Positions 15,967 through 24,303 of a stretch of DNA of 64,000 nucleotides are shown piece after piece. The translations under genes and the position numbers were made by a program. Origin of the DNA: Streptomyces lienomycini (GTDB lineage Bacteria; Actinomycetota; Actinomycetes; Streptomycetales; Streptomycetaceae); the NCBI RefSeq assembly GCF_027947595.1, contig NZ_CP116257.1:6074001-6138000 (forward strand), in the 5' to 3' direction. Positions within the stretch are counted from its first letter, which is position 1. Each line of letters opens with the position of its first letter. The notes beneath the pieces are model-generated. The model had not been told where the DNA came from. It ran no database searches and was given only the letters and a program-made list of their open reading frames with translations.

Positions 15967-17376
15967 ATGTTCCAGAACGCCGACGACGCCAAGAAGTTCA
16001 TCGCGGACGAGGACGTCAAGTTCGTCGACGTCCGGTTCTGCGACCTGCCGGGCGTCATGCAGCACTTCACGTTGCCCGCCGAGGCGTTCGACCCCGACGA
16101 CGAGCAGGCCTTCGACGGATCCTCGATCCGCGGCTTCCAGGCCATCCACGAGTCGGACATGTCCCTGCGCCCCGACCTGTCCACCGCGCGCATCGACCCG
16201 TTCCGCCGGGACAAGACCCTCAACATCAACTTCTTCATCCACGACCCGATCACGGGCGAGCAGTACTCCCGCGACCCGCGGAACGTGGCGAAGAAGGCCG
16301 AGGCGTACCTGGCCTCCACGGGCATCGCCGACACGGCGTACTTCGGCCCGGAGGCGGAGTTCTACGTCTTCGACTCCGTCCGCTTCGCCACCCGCGAGAA
16401 CGAGTCCTTCTACCACATCGACTCCGAGGCCGGCGCCTGGAACACCGGCGCGCTGGAGGACAACCGCGGCTACAAGGTCCGTTACAAGGGCGGCTACTTC
16501 CCGGTCCCGCCGGTCGACCACTTCGCCGACCTGCGCGCCGAGATGTCCCTGGAGCTGCAGCAGTCCGGCCTCCAGCTGGAGCGTCTGCACCACGAGGTGG
16601 GCACCGCCGGCCAGGCCGAGATCAACTACCGGTTCAACACGCTGCTCGCCGCCGCCGACGACCTGATGCTGTTCAAGTACATCGTCAAGAACGTGGCCTG
16701 GCGCAACGGCAAGACGGCGACCTTCATGCCGAAGCCGATCTTCGGTGACAACGGCTCGGGCATGCACGTCCACCAGTCGCTGTGGACGGGCGGCGAGCCG
16801 CTCTTCTACGACGAGCAGGGCTACGCGGGACTGTCGGACACCGCCCGCTACTACATCGGCGGCATCCTCAAGCACGCCCCGTCGCTGCTGGCCTTCACCA
16901 ACCCGACGGTGAACTCCTACCACCGCCTGGTGCCGGGCTTCGAGGCGCCGGTGAACCTGGTGTACTCGCAGCGCAACCGCTCGGCCGCGATGCGTATCCC
17001 GATCACGGGTTCGAACCCGAAGGCCAAGCGCGTCGAGTTCCGCGCCCCGGACGCCTCCGGCAACCCGTACCTGGCGTTCTCGGCCCTGCTCCTCGCGGGC
17101 CTGGACGGCATCAAGAACAAGATCGAGCCGGCCGAGCCGATCGACAAGGACCTCTACGAGCTGGCTCCCGAGGAGCACGCGAACGTGGCGCAGGTCCCGA
17201 CCTCCCTCGGCGCCGTCCTCGACCGTCTGGAGGCCGACCACGAGTTCCTGCTCCAGGGCGACGTGTTCACGCCGGACCTGATCGAGACGTGGATCGACTT
17301 CAAGCGCGCCAACGAGATCGCGCCGCTGCAGCTGCGTCCGCACCCGCACGAGTTCGAGATGTACTTCGACGTGTGA
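15967..17376 (+). CDS. glnA: Glutamine synthetase type I (GlnA)
   Basis: GlnA makes glutamine from glutamate, ammonium and ATP and is the main ammonium-assimilating enzyme; the active form is a dodecamer. The 469-residue product carries the beta-Grasp signature DGSSIRGF, the ATP-site stretch [16 protein letters not shown], the glutamate loop NRSAAMRIP and the adenylylation site [10 protein letters not shown]. The tyrosine is residue 397, the position used in GSI-beta enzymes, so GlnE (55597-58599) should modify it. ATG 15967 is preceded by AGGAGG at 15955-15960. A GlnR box lies upstream and a 14-bp-stem terminator downstream. Confidence 0.97.
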   Translation: MFQNADDAKKFIADEDVKFVDVRFCDLPGVMQHFTLPAEAFDPDDEQAFDGSSIRGFQAIHESDMSLRPDLSTARIDPFRRDKTLNINFFIHDPITGEQYSRDPRNVAKKAEAYLASTGIADTAYFGPEAEFYVFDSVRFATRENESFYHIDSEAGAWNTGALEDNRGYKVRYKGGYFPVPPVDHFADLRAEMSLELQQSGLQLERLHHEVGTAGQAEINYRFNTLLAAADDLMLFKYIVKNVAWRNGKTATFMPKPIFGDNGSGMHVHQSLWTGGEPLFYDEQGYAGLSDTARYYIGGILKHAPSLLAFTNPTVNSYHRLVPGFEAPVNLVYSQRNRSAAMRIPITGSNPKAKRVEFRAPDASGNPYLAFSALLLAGLDGIKNKIEPAEPIDKDLYELAPEEHANVAQVPTSLGAVLDRLEADHEFLLQGDVFTPDLIETWIDFKRANEIAPLQLRPHPHEFEMYFDV

Positions 17377-17403
17377 CCGGACCGGGCCCCCGCCCGAGCC
17401 GTC

Positions 17404-17443
17404 CGGCGCCCCCGCCCCCTCTTCCCGGAGGGCGGGGGCGCCG
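17404..17443. terminator. glnA hairpin terminator
   Basis: A 14-bp GC-rich perfect stem (17404-17417 with 17430-17443) lies 27 bases after the glnA stop. Confidence 0.85.
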
Positions 17444-17540
17444 TCGTGCGTGGCCGAAAACACTTCACAGGGTGCGGGCGTGCCGGGATCATGTCCCTAA
17501 GACGGTTGTTCGAGTCAGGGGGACGGGGAGAGTGCCGGAG

Positions 17541-17801
17541 ATGCCGGACCGGAACGACGAGGAGCGCGAGTACGACCTGAGGTGGGCCGACGGTGCCGAG
17601 CACAAGGAGCCCTCGGCGCGCGCCCGCATGCTGGCCGCGCGCTGGAAGGAGAACCCTCCCGGGCCGGTCCCCTTCCGCGCCGATCCCGAGCACGTGCGCT
17701 CCGGGCGCCGGTCGTCGTGGGTGTCCACGGCCGTGGTGCTGGGCTGCGTGGCCGCGGTGATCGTGCTGCTCGGATACGTCAACTTCCGGGCGCCCTACTA
17801 G
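17541..17801 (+). CDS. Small single-pass membrane protein
   Basis: The 86-residue product has a charged cytosolic part (MPDRNDEEREYDLRWADG, then Arg-rich RARMLAARWKENPPGPVPF) and one C-terminal membrane helix (STAVVLGCVAAVIVLLGYV). No domain is recognised. ATG 17541 is chosen because GGGGAG lies ten bases upstream; GTG 17532 is in frame but too close to it. The gene sits between glnA and htpX, as a small membrane protein gene does in related genomes. Function unknown. Confidence 0.7.
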   Translation: MPDRNDEEREYDLRWADGAEHKEPSARARMLAARWKENPPGPVPFRADPEHVRSGRRSSWVSTAVVLGCVAAVIVLLGYVNFRAPY

Positions 17802-17860
17802 AGCCTTCGCCGGGTGCACACTGGACAGCGGGACGAGTGCCCGACTGTGAGGTGATGCAG

Positions 17861-18775
17861 ATGCAGAGCCGCTTCCGGAGTGACCGGCGGTTGACCGTGC
17901 GCATGGGAATCACGCTGTTCCTGCTCGGTCTGCTGTACGTGGGGTTCGTCGCCGCGCTGATCGCGGTGCTGAAGTCCTGGGTGCTGGTCGTGGTGATCGT
18001 GGCGCTGGTGCTGGGGGCGCAGTACTGGTTCTCCGACCGGATCGCGCTGTTCGCGATGCGCGGCCGGGTCGTGGAGCGGGACGAGTACCCGGAGCTGCAC
18101 GGGGTGGTGGACCGGCTGGCGGCGATGGCCGACATGCCGAAGCCGGTGGTCGCGGTGTCGGAGATGGAGATGCCGAACGCGTTCGCGACCGGCCGCAATC
18201 CGGACAACGCGGTGGTCTGCGTCACCTCCGGCCTGTTGCGGCGGCTGGAGCCCGCCGAGCTGGAGGGGGTGCTCGCGCACGAGCTGTCGCACGTGGCGCA
18301 CAAGGACGTCGCGGTGATCACGGTGGCGTCCTTCCTCGGCGTGATCGCCGGACTGATCGTGCGCTTCGCCTTCTACTCGCAGCTCTTCGGCGGACGCCGG
18401 GACCAGAACACCATGGCCGTCCTGGCGGTCGTGATGGGTGTCTCCGCGGCCGTGTACGCGCTGAGTTTCCTGCTGATCCGGGCCCTGTCCCGGTACCGGG
18501 AGCTGGCGGCCGACCGCGCCGCCGCGCTGCTCACCGGGCGCCCCTCGGCCCTGGCGGCGGCCCTGACCAAGGTCACGGGCGACATCGCCCGGATCCCGAC
18601 CAAGGACCTGCGGACCGCGCAGGCCTTCAACGCCTTCTACTTCACTCCCGCCTTCGGCTCCGAGCCCGGCATCAGCCGGTTCTTCGCCACCCATCCCAGC
18701 CTGGAGCAGCGGCTCGACCAGCTGGGCCGGATCTCCGCCGAGCTGGGCGAGGCGACGGCCCCCGGCAAGGCCTGA
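17861..18775 (+). CDS. htpX: HtpX-like M48 membrane zinc metalloprotease
   Basis: HtpX-type proteases clear misfolded membrane proteins and act in envelope stress. The 304-residue product has two N-terminal membrane helices (about 15-60), the catalytic HELSH motif with the second zinc His, two further hydrophobic spans, and the third zinc ligand in ELAADRAAAL. ATG 17861 is chosen because the GTGAGG ribosome binding site lies eight bases before it; ATG 17855 is too close. The next gene, 17 bases downstream, is pspAB, a partner often linked to htpX in actinobacteria, which suggests an operon for membrane stress. Confidence 0.88.
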   Translation: MQSRFRSDRRLTVRMGITLFLLGLLYVGFVAALIAVLKSWVLVVVIVALVLGAQYWFSDRIALFAMRGRVVERDEYPELHGVVDRLAAMADMPKPVVAVSEMEMPNAFATGRNPDNAVVCVTSGLLRRLEPAELEGVLAHELSHVAHKDVAVITVASFLGVIAGLIVRFAFYSQLFGGRRDQNTMAVLAVVMGVSAAVYALSFLLIRALSRYRELAADRAAALLTGRPSALAAALTKVTGDIARIPTKDLRTAQAFNAFYFTPAFGSEPGISRFFATHPSLEQRLDQLGRISAELGEATAPGKA

Positions 18776-18792
18776 GGGGGGAAGGGGCAGGC

Positions 18793-19371
18793 ATGGGGCT
18801 GCTGGACATTCTGCTCGGCCGGTCCAGGCCGGTGGCGCCCGACCTGGACCGTCTCTTCGCGCTGCCGTCGGCGGCGGTGAGCCTGGAGGCCGCGGCCGGG
18901 TTCACGCCGACCGGGCGGGGCGCGGTGTGCTTCGCCACGGTCGAGGGCGCCGCCTTCGAGCGCACGCACCGCGAGATCCGCGCCCTGCTGGACGCCGACG
19001 CCGGCCGGACCCCGGTGGAGCTGACCCACGACTCCTACGGCTACTCCTGGCTCGTCTCGCACCGCTCCCCGGGCGAGCTGCCGGAGCTGGTGAACGACCT
19101 GCACGCGGTGAACAGCACCCTGGAAGGGGGCGGTTTCGGCCCGCGGCTGCTCTGCTCGCTGGCGGGTTTCGCGGACGACGACGGGCGCCCGCTCGCCCTG
19201 GTCTACCTCTACAAGCGCGGCACGTTCTACCCCTTCGCGCCGCTGCCCGGCGGCCGGGAGCAGCGGGACAACGCGCTGGAGCTGCGGATTCGGTCGGTGC
19301 TCGCCGGTGAACTGCCGGTGGAGGGCGACCTGGGCCGCTGGTTCCCCGTGTGGGGGGCGCCCGGACTGTGA
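18793..19371 (+). CDS. pspAB: PspA-associated protein PspAB
   Basis: The 192-residue product matches the PspAB family: the conserved start GLLDILLGRSRPV, the PTGRGAVCF block, the central DSYGYSWLV and the C-terminal ALVYLYKRGTFYPFAP segment. PspAB proteins are found with PspA or with HtpX-type proteases in actinobacteria and archaea; their biochemical action is not known. It is cytosolic by sequence. It lies 17 bases after htpX on the same strand, so cotranscription is likely. No pspA gene is in the window. Confidence 0.82.
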   Translation: MGLLDILLGRSRPVAPDLDRLFALPSAAVSLEAAAGFTPTGRGAVCFATVEGAAFERTHREIRALLDADAGRTPVELTHDSYGYSWLVSHRSPGELPELVNDLHAVNSTLEGGGFGPRLLCSLAGFADDDGRPLALVYLYKRGTFYPFAPLPGGREQRDNALELRIRSVLAGELPVEGDLGRWFPVWGAPGL

Positions 19372-19453
19372 CCGGGCGGGCGCCGCCGACTGTCGGTGGT
19401 CTGGTGCACGATGGCCCCACCGAGCACGCTAGGGACGGGCGGAGGCGCTGGCA

Positions 19454-20638
19454 ATGGGCGACGGAACCAGGCACATCGGGACGGCGGAGCGGCGGGAGCG
19501 GCTGGCCCTGCGCCAGCGGCTGGCGGGCGCGGCCCGGGCGGGGAGCCCGGAGGAGGTCGCCGGGTCACTGGTCGCGCTGCACGGCACGGACCCCTCGACG
19601 GTGTATCTGGCCGTGGGCGCGCGGCTGGCGGACGCCGCGAAGACCGTGGGCGGGACGGAGCGTGCGCTGTACGAGGACGGGGTGCTGGTCCGGATGCACG
19701 GCATGCGGCACACCGTGTTCGTGTTCCCTACGGAGCTGACCGCGGTCGTGCACGCCTCCACGGGACGCACCGTCGCCGCCCGGGAGCGGTCCAGGCTGGT
19801 CAGGAACATGGCGGAGGCCGGGGCTCCGGACGCGGCCTGGCTGGCGGAGGTCGAGGAGTCGACGCTGGCCGCGCTGTCCCGGCGGGGTCAGGCCACGGCG
19901 GCCGAACTGGCTCGCGACGAGCCGCGTCTGAAGGAGCAGTTCGCGTACGCGGCCGGGAAGAGCTACGAGGGTGTGCACACCGTCTCCACCCGCCTGCTGA
20001 GGGTGCTGGGCGTGGAGGGCAAGGTGGTCAGGGGCCGCCCGCTGGGGTCGTGGACGTCCAGCCAGTTCCGCTGGGCACCGGCGCCCGAGCATCCCGAGCT
20101 GGACACCGGCGTGGCGCAGGCGGAGCTGTTGCGGCGCTGGCTCGAGGCGTGCGGCCCGGCGACCGAGGACGACCTCAAGTGGTGGACCGGGTGGCGGGTG
20201 ACGGAGGTGCGCCGGGCGCTGGCCGCGATCGGCGCGGAGGCGGTCTCGCTGGACGAGGGCACGGGGTACGTCGTCTCCGGTGACACCGGTCCGGTCGCCG
20301 GGCCGGACGAGCCGTGGGCGGCGCTGCTGCCCGCCCTGGACCCGACCGCGATGGGCTGGCAGCGGCGGGACTGGTATCTCGCCCCCGAGCTGCGGCCGGT
20401 GCTGTTCGACCGCAGCGGCAACATCGGGCCGACGGTGTGGTGGAACGGCCGCGTCGTCGGCGGCTGGGCCCAGCGGCCCGACGGCGAGATCGTCTGGCGG
20501 ATCCTGGACGGCGAGGGCGTCGGCGGCGGCGCGGAGGCCGCGATCGGGGCGGAGGCGGAGCGACTGGCGTCCTGGGTGGGCACGACTCGGATCACGCCCC
20601 GGTTCCGGACGCCGCTGGAACGGGAGTTGTCGGCGTAG
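19454..20638 (+). CDS. AlkZ/YcaQ-like winged-helix protein
   Basis: The 394-residue product belongs to the HTH_42 superfamily, which includes the DNA glycosylases AlkZ (protects against its own genotoxic antibiotic) and YcaQ. The N-terminus (LRQRLAGAAR, then SLVALHGTDPSTVYLAV) is followed by winged-helix regions (for example STRLLRVLGVEGKVVRGRP) and the C-terminal PALDPTAMGWQRRDWYL and WWNGRVVGGW motifs. Where family glycosylases have the catalytic QxQ or QxD, this one seems to read HGT, so activity is doubtful. A GGAGG lies upstream of ATG 19454. No antibiotic cluster is nearby. Confidence 0.7.
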   Translation: MGDGTRHIGTAERRERLALRQRLAGAARAGSPEEVAGSLVALHGTDPSTVYLAVGARLADAAKTVGGTERALYEDGVLVRMHGMRHTVFVFPTELTAVVHASTGRTVAARERSRLVRNMAEAGAPDAAWLAEVEESTLAALSRRGQATAAELARDEPRLKEQFAYAAGKSYEGVHTVSTRLLRVLGVEGKVVRGRPLGSWTSSQFRWAPAPEHPELDTGVAQAELLRRWLEACGPATEDDLKWWTGWRVTEVRRALAAIGAEAVSLDEGTGYVVSGDTGPVAGPDEPWAALLPALDPTAMGWQRRDWYLAPELRPVLFDRSGNIGPTVWWNGRVVGGWAQRPDGEIVWRILDGEGVGGGAEAAIGAEAERLASWVGTTRITPRFRTPLERELSA

Positions 20639-20694
20639 AAGGGAAGGCCCCCTCGGCCCGGCGCTTGGGGCGCCGGCTCCCGAGGACGGCAACG

Positions 20695-20736
20695 CGGACG
20701 CCGGGCGCCCTCAGCGGGGAGGGCGCCCGGCGTCCG
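20695..20736. terminator. 18-bp-stem bidirectional terminator
   Basis: Bases 20695-20712 pair perfectly with 20719-20736 around AGCGGG. It lies between the convergent genes ending at 20638 and 20740. Confidence 0.9.
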
Positions 20737-20739
20737 GCT

Positions 20740-21123
20740 TCACCGCGAGTACCGCATCAGCGCCCGCACCATGTGGCACGTGGTGTCCGACGGCGGGTGA
20801 ACCCCGATGGTCAGCGCGGCGCTCCGTATCCTCTCGTTGCGCGCCTGGTCGGGCAGGTGGACGCCGGAGTCGAGCAGGGCGATGGCGAGCCGCATCGCCT
20901 TGAGCCGGCGGTTGTGCGTGACGTACCACTCGCGGGGACGGCCCGCGGGCAGCGGACGCTTCTCGACGGGTTCGTACGGCACGTCGAGCAGGACGGGCCG
21001 CTTGGCGGTGGACTGGGTGGGCAGCGGCTTCGGCTTCAGTGCGGCAGCGGGCACGGGCATCCTCCAGTCGCGGTCAGGGCGCCGTCCGGGCCTCCCGGCG
21101 ACACCCTCGAACACTGCTTCCAT
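20740..21123 (-). CDS. Conserved protein of unknown function
   Basis: From ATG 21123 the product is 127 residues. After a variable N-terminus comes a Pro/Lys segment (AALKPKPLPTQSTAKRPVLLD), then YEPVEKRPLPAGRPREWYV. A helical C-terminus follows with THNRRLKAMRLAIALLDSG and the ending DTTCHMVRALMRYSR. No domain is recognised. The start is uncertain: ATG 21123 has a GGTGGG seven bases upstream, while ATG 21060 (MPVPAAALK) has GGAGG directly abutting, which is too close. A TAAAAT hexamer overlapping ATG 21123 could be a -10 box, which would favour the shorter form of 106 residues. Confidence 0.6.
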   Translation of the reverse strand: MEAVFEGVAGRPGRRPDRDWRMPVPAAALKPKPLPTQSTAKRPVLLDVPYEPVEKRPLPAGRPREWYVTHNRRLKAMRLAIALLDSGVHLPDQARNERIRSAALTIGVHPPSDTTCHMVRALMRYSR

Positions 21124-21229
21124 TTTACTGCCCACCACTGACAAAAGCCCCTGGCCACAACGGCTTTCGGGGTGTCTGTGACGCACGTGGTGAACGAGTT
21201 CCCGTGCCCCTCGGGCTACCGTGTGCGCC

Positions 21230-21589
21230 ATGGAGATCTGGATCAATCCGGCGTGTTCGAAGTGCCGCAGCGCGATCAGTCTGCTCGACGCCGAGGGGGC
21301 CGACTACACCGTCCGCCGCTACCTGGACGACGTGCCGAGCGCGGCGGAGATCCGCGAGGTGCTCACCCGCCTCGGACTCGAACCCTGGGACATCACCCGC
21401 ACCCAGGAGGCGGACGCCGGGGAGCTGGGGATCAAGGACTGGCCGCGTGACGAGGGGTCGCGCGAGCGGTGGATCACCGCGCTCACCGAGCACCCCAAGC
21501 TGATCCAGCGCCCGATCATCACGGCCGACGACGGAACGGCCGTCGTGGGCCGCACCGACGAGGCGGTCCGGGACGCGCTGTCCCGCTAG
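21230..21589 (+). CDS. ArsC/Spx-family thioredoxin-fold reductase
   Basis: The 119-residue product has the ArsC-family fold: MEIWINPACSKCRSAISLL with a CxxC redox pair near residue 10, then LGLEPWDI and the C-terminal LIQRPIITADDGTAVVGR that supplies the cis-Pro. Members reduce arsenate or act as Spx-like regulators. Without other ars genes nearby, arsenate reduction is unproven. No ribosome binding site is seen. A TACCGT hexamer lies eight bases upstream of ATG 21230, so the transcript may be leaderless. Confidence 0.82.
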   Translation: MEIWINPACSKCRSAISLLDAEGADYTVRRYLDDVPSAAEIREVLTRLGLEPWDITRTQEADAGELGIKDWPRDEGSRERWITALTEHPKLIQRPIITADDGTAVVGRTDEAVRDALSR

Positions 21590-21632
21590 CCGGGGACGCC
21601 CCGAGGCGGGCGGGGCGCGACGCGGGTGAGGC

Positions 21633-22505
21633 TCAGTCGCCCGGCGCGGTGAGGAAGTCGGCGAGGCGGTGGCCCAGTTCGGCCGGCGCGCACTGCGGCA
21701 GCGCGTGATGGGAGATGTCCGGCAGGACGGCCGTCCGCACCCGGGGCAGCAGCTCGCGCGCCCGGGCCGCCACCTCGGCCGGGTCGTGGGCCCCGCTGTT
21801 CGCGGCCACGAGCACCAGGACCGGGAGGTCCAGTGCGCGCAGCGCCTGCGGGGCGGGGCGCGGCCCGGTCACCGGCCTGCGTTCGGGGAAGCCGACGGCG
21901 GCCTCCTGGAGGGCGAGCCAGTCGGCGTCGAGCGGGGTCGCGCCGGTCTCCCGGTCCAGGAAGGCACGGACCCGGCGGGGCGTGGGCCGCAGCAGCATCG
22001 GCAGCGCCCGGAGCAGGTAGGCCGCCCTGAACCCGGCGAAGCACCGGGTCGGGTCCAGGAGGAACAGGCGGCGTACCCGGTCGGGTGCGTGCAGGGCGTG
22101 GTGCAGGGCGATCCAGGCGCCGTAGGAGTGCCCGCCGAGGTCCGTCTCCCCGATGCCGAGGCCGTCGAGGACCGCGTCCAGCCAGTCGGTGAGGTCGGCG
22201 ACCGTACGGGGGTGGCGCTCCCCGGCCGGTGTGCTGCGGCCGGGGGCGCCGACCAGGTCGACGGCGTGGACGCGGTGGGTGCGGGACAGCGCGGCCGCCT
22301 GGGCGTACCAGGAGGCGGAGGTCGCCGCGCCGCCGCCCGGCAGCAGTACGAGGGGGCGGCCGTCGGCCGGGCCACTCACGTGGACGTGGGTGTCGCCGAA
22401 GGGGGTGGGCACCGTCACCGGCCCGGTTCCCTCGGGCCATTTGGCCATGACCTTGTCGTAGGCGTCGTGGAAACGTGCGGCGTCGTACGGACCGCGAGCG
22501 CTCAT
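21633..22505 (-). CDS. Alpha/beta hydrolase
   Basis: The 290-residue product has the alpha/beta-hydrolase plan. An oxyanion strand (PLVLLPGGGA) near residue 50 is followed by the nucleophile elbow GGHSYGAW (GxSxG) near 140, then the acid in LVLVAANSGAHDPAE and the His in DISHHALPQ near the end. No signal peptide is present, so it acts in the cytosol. The substrate cannot be read from the sequence. It is divergent from a MarR-family gene, and the palindromic operator at 22555-22587 lies between them, so MarR probably represses it and is relieved by its substrate or a related small molecule. Confidence 0.85.
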   Translation of the reverse strand: MSARGPYDAARFHDAYDKVMAKWPEGTGPVTVPTPFGDTHVHVSGPADGRPLVLLPGGGAATSASWYAQAAALSRTHRVHAVDLVGAPGRSTPAGERHPRTVADLTDWLDAVLDGLGIGETDLGGHSYGAWIALHHALHAPDRVRRLFLLDPTRCFAGFRAAYLLRALPMLLRPTPRRVRAFLDRETGATPLDADWLALQEAAVGFPERRPVTGPRPAPQALRALDLPVLVLVAANSGAHDPAEVAARARELLPRVRTAVLPDISHHALPQCAPAELGHRLADFLTAPGD

Positions 22506-22554
22506 GCGTGGTGCCCCCTGTTTCGCCTGCTCCCTGTTCCTGCTCCTCCAGTAT

Positions 22555-22587
22555 TATCTCGCTGAACGAGATACTTGTCGAGCGAGA
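22555..22587. promoter_or_regulatory. Putative MarR operator
   Basis: TATCTCG-CTGAA-CGAGATA (22555-22573) is a perfect inverted repeat. A second overlapping repeat pairs TCTCGCT with AGCGAGA (22557-22587). It sits in the short promoter region between the divergent hydrolase and MarR genes. Confidence 0.65.
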
Positions 22588-22608
22588 CGAAAACGGAGGG
22601 CTGACCCC

Positions 22609-23112
22609 ATGACCGACCCCGGGACGGAGATGGAGATCGTCCATCTGCTGCGCGCGGTCACCGTCGAACTGGGGGCGCACAGCGCCCGGTTCGCGCAGCG
22701 CAACGGCATGCACCCCACCGACGTCCGCGCGCTCATCGTGCTCATGGACGCCGCGCGGGCCGACGAGGCGATGACCGCCGGCCGCCTGGGTGCCGCGCTC
22801 GGGCTGAACTCCGCGGGGGCGACGGCGCTGGTCGACCGGCTGGAGCGGGCCGGTCACGTGCGCCGGGTGCGCGACGCACGGGACCGGCGCAGGGTCACCG
22901 TCGAGGTGGACGAGCGGGCCGTCGGCCTGGGCCAGGCCCACTTCGGGCCGCTGATCGGGCGTGCGGTGGAACTGCTGCGCGGGTACGACGCGCGGGAACT
23001 GGCGGCGATCAGGGGCTTCCTGACCGGAGTGCGGGAGGCGGCCGAGGAGGGCGGGGCCGGGCACCGCGACCCCGCACGGCCCCGTGAACCGCACCACAAC
23101 GACGCCGGGTAA
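22609..23112 (+). CDS. MarR-family transcriptional regulator
   Basis: The 167-residue product has the MarR winged helix: the N-terminal dimer helix (MEIVHLLRAVTVELGAHS), recognition helix region LGAALGLNSAGATALVDRLERAG, and wing VRRVRDARDRRRVTVEV, followed by a C-terminal dimer helix. ATG 22609 is chosen for the CGGAGGGC about ten bases upstream; further upstream in-frame sequence runs through the operator. It is divergent from the alpha/beta hydrolase, a common MarR arrangement. Its final codons overlap the GlnR box of glnII. Confidence 0.88.
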   Translation: MTDPGTEMEIVHLLRAVTVELGAHSARFAQRNGMHPTDVRALIVLMDAARADEAMTAGRLGAALGLNSAGATALVDRLERAGHVRRVRDARDRRRVTVEVDERAVGLGQAHFGPLIGRAVELLRGYDARELAAIRGFLTGVREAAEEGGAGHRDPARPREPHHNDAG

Positions 23113-23146
23113 CACGGGGTTCACACACGGGCAACGGTCGGGAAAT
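23109..23146 (+). promoter_or_regulatory. GlnR box upstream of glnII
   Basis: The sequence reads GTAAC-N6-TTCAC-N6-GCAAC-N6-GAAAT, the same 5-6-5-6-5-6-5 spacing as the glnA box. It begins in the last codon of the marR gene, about 100 bases before the glnII start. Confidence 0.82.
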
Positions 23147-23246
23147 CGCCCGTTGCCACGCTGCTCGGCAGTGGACGCGGCGCCCCGGTGCCGCACGCCG
23201 CAGCACCCGCGAACGCGCCCAGACCCACCCCGAAGGATGTGGCCCC

Positions 23247-24287
23247 GTGACCTTCAAGGCTGAGTACATCTGGATCGACGGCACCGAGCCGACGGCCAAG
23301 CTCCGTTCCAAGACGAAGATCATCACGGACGCCCCCGCCGGCCTGGACGCCCTGCCGGTCTGGGGCTTCGACGGCTCCTCCACCAACCAGGCCGAGGGCG
23401 GCTCCTCGGACTGCGTGCTGAAGCCGGTCTTCTCCTGCCCCGACCCGCTCCGCGGCGGCGACGACATCCTGGTGCTGTGCGAGGTCCTGGACACGGACCT
23501 GACGCCGCACCCCAGCAACACCCGCGCCGAACTGGCCGAGGTGTCGGAGCGCTTCGCCGCGCAGGAGCCGGTCTTCGGCATCGAGCAGGAGTACACGTTC
23601 TTCAAGGGCGCCCGCCCGCTCGGCTTCCCCGAGGGCGGCTTCCCGGCCGCGCAGGGCGGCTACTACTGCGGTGTCGGCTCGGACGAGATCTTCGGCCGCG
23701 ACGTCGTCGAGGCCCACCTGGAGAACTGCCTGAAGGCCGGTCTCGGCATCTCCGGCATCAACGCCGAGGTCATGCCCGGCCAGTGGGAGTTCCAGGTCGG
23801 CCCGCTGGCCCCGCTGGACGTCTCCGACCAGCTGTGGGTGGCCCGCTGGCTGCTCTACCGCACGGCCGAGGACTTCGAGGTCTCCGCCACCCTCGACCCC
23901 AAGCCGGTCAAGGGCGACTGGAACGGCGCGGGCGCGCACACCAACTTCTCCACCAGGGCGATGCGCGAAGGACCCGAGGGGTATGCCGCGATCATCACCG
24001 CCGCCGAGTCCCTCGGTGAGGGCTCCAAGCCGATGGACCACGTCAAGAACTACGGCGCCGGCATCGACGACCGCCTCACCGGCCTGCACGAGACCGCCCC
24101 GTGGAACGAGTACTCCTACGGCGTCTCCGACCGCGGTGCCTCGGTGCGCATCCCGTGGCAGGTCGAGAAGGACGGCAAGGGCTACATCGAGGACCGCCGC
24201 CCCAACGCCAACGTCGACCCGTACGTGGTGACGCGGCTGCTCGTCGACACCTGCTGCGCGGCGCTGGAGAAGGCCGGCCAGGTCTGA
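23247..24287 (+). CDS. glnII: Glutamine synthetase type II (GlnII)
   Basis: GlnII is the eukaryote-like, heat-labile glutamine synthetase of Streptomyces. The 346-residue length and motifs (PVWGFDGSSTNQAEG, FGIEQEYTFF, the GINAEVMPGQWEFQVGP block, GDWNGAGAHTNFSTRAMR and the DRGASVRIP ATP/glutamate loop) fit GSII. It lacks the GSI adenylylation loop, so GlnE should not modify it. GTG 23247 has CGAAGGA ten bases upstream. A GlnR box precedes it, so it should be induced with glnA in nitrogen limitation. Confidence 0.97.
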   Translation: MTFKAEYIWIDGTEPTAKLRSKTKIITDAPAGLDALPVWGFDGSSTNQAEGGSSDCVLKPVFSCPDPLRGGDDILVLCEVLDTDLTPHPSNTRAELAEVSERFAAQEPVFGIEQEYTFFKGARPLGFPEGGFPAAQGGYYCGVGSDEIFGRDVVEAHLENCLKAGLGISGINAEVMPGQWEFQVGPLAPLDVSDQLWVARWLLYRTAEDFEVSATLDPKPVKGDWNGAGAHTNFSTRAMREGPEGYAAIITAAESLGEGSKPMDHVKNYGAGIDDRLTGLHETAPWNEYSYGVSDRGASVRIPWQVEKDGKGYIEDRRPNANVDPYVVTRLLVDTCCAALEKAGQV

Positions 24288-24303
24288 GCCCGGCCGCGCT
24301 GCC

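Noticed and set aside
19454..20638. AlkZ-like gene as a marker of a genotoxin biosynthetic cluster
   Set aside because: Neighbours are housekeeping or membrane-stress genes; no biosynthetic enzymes are nearby.
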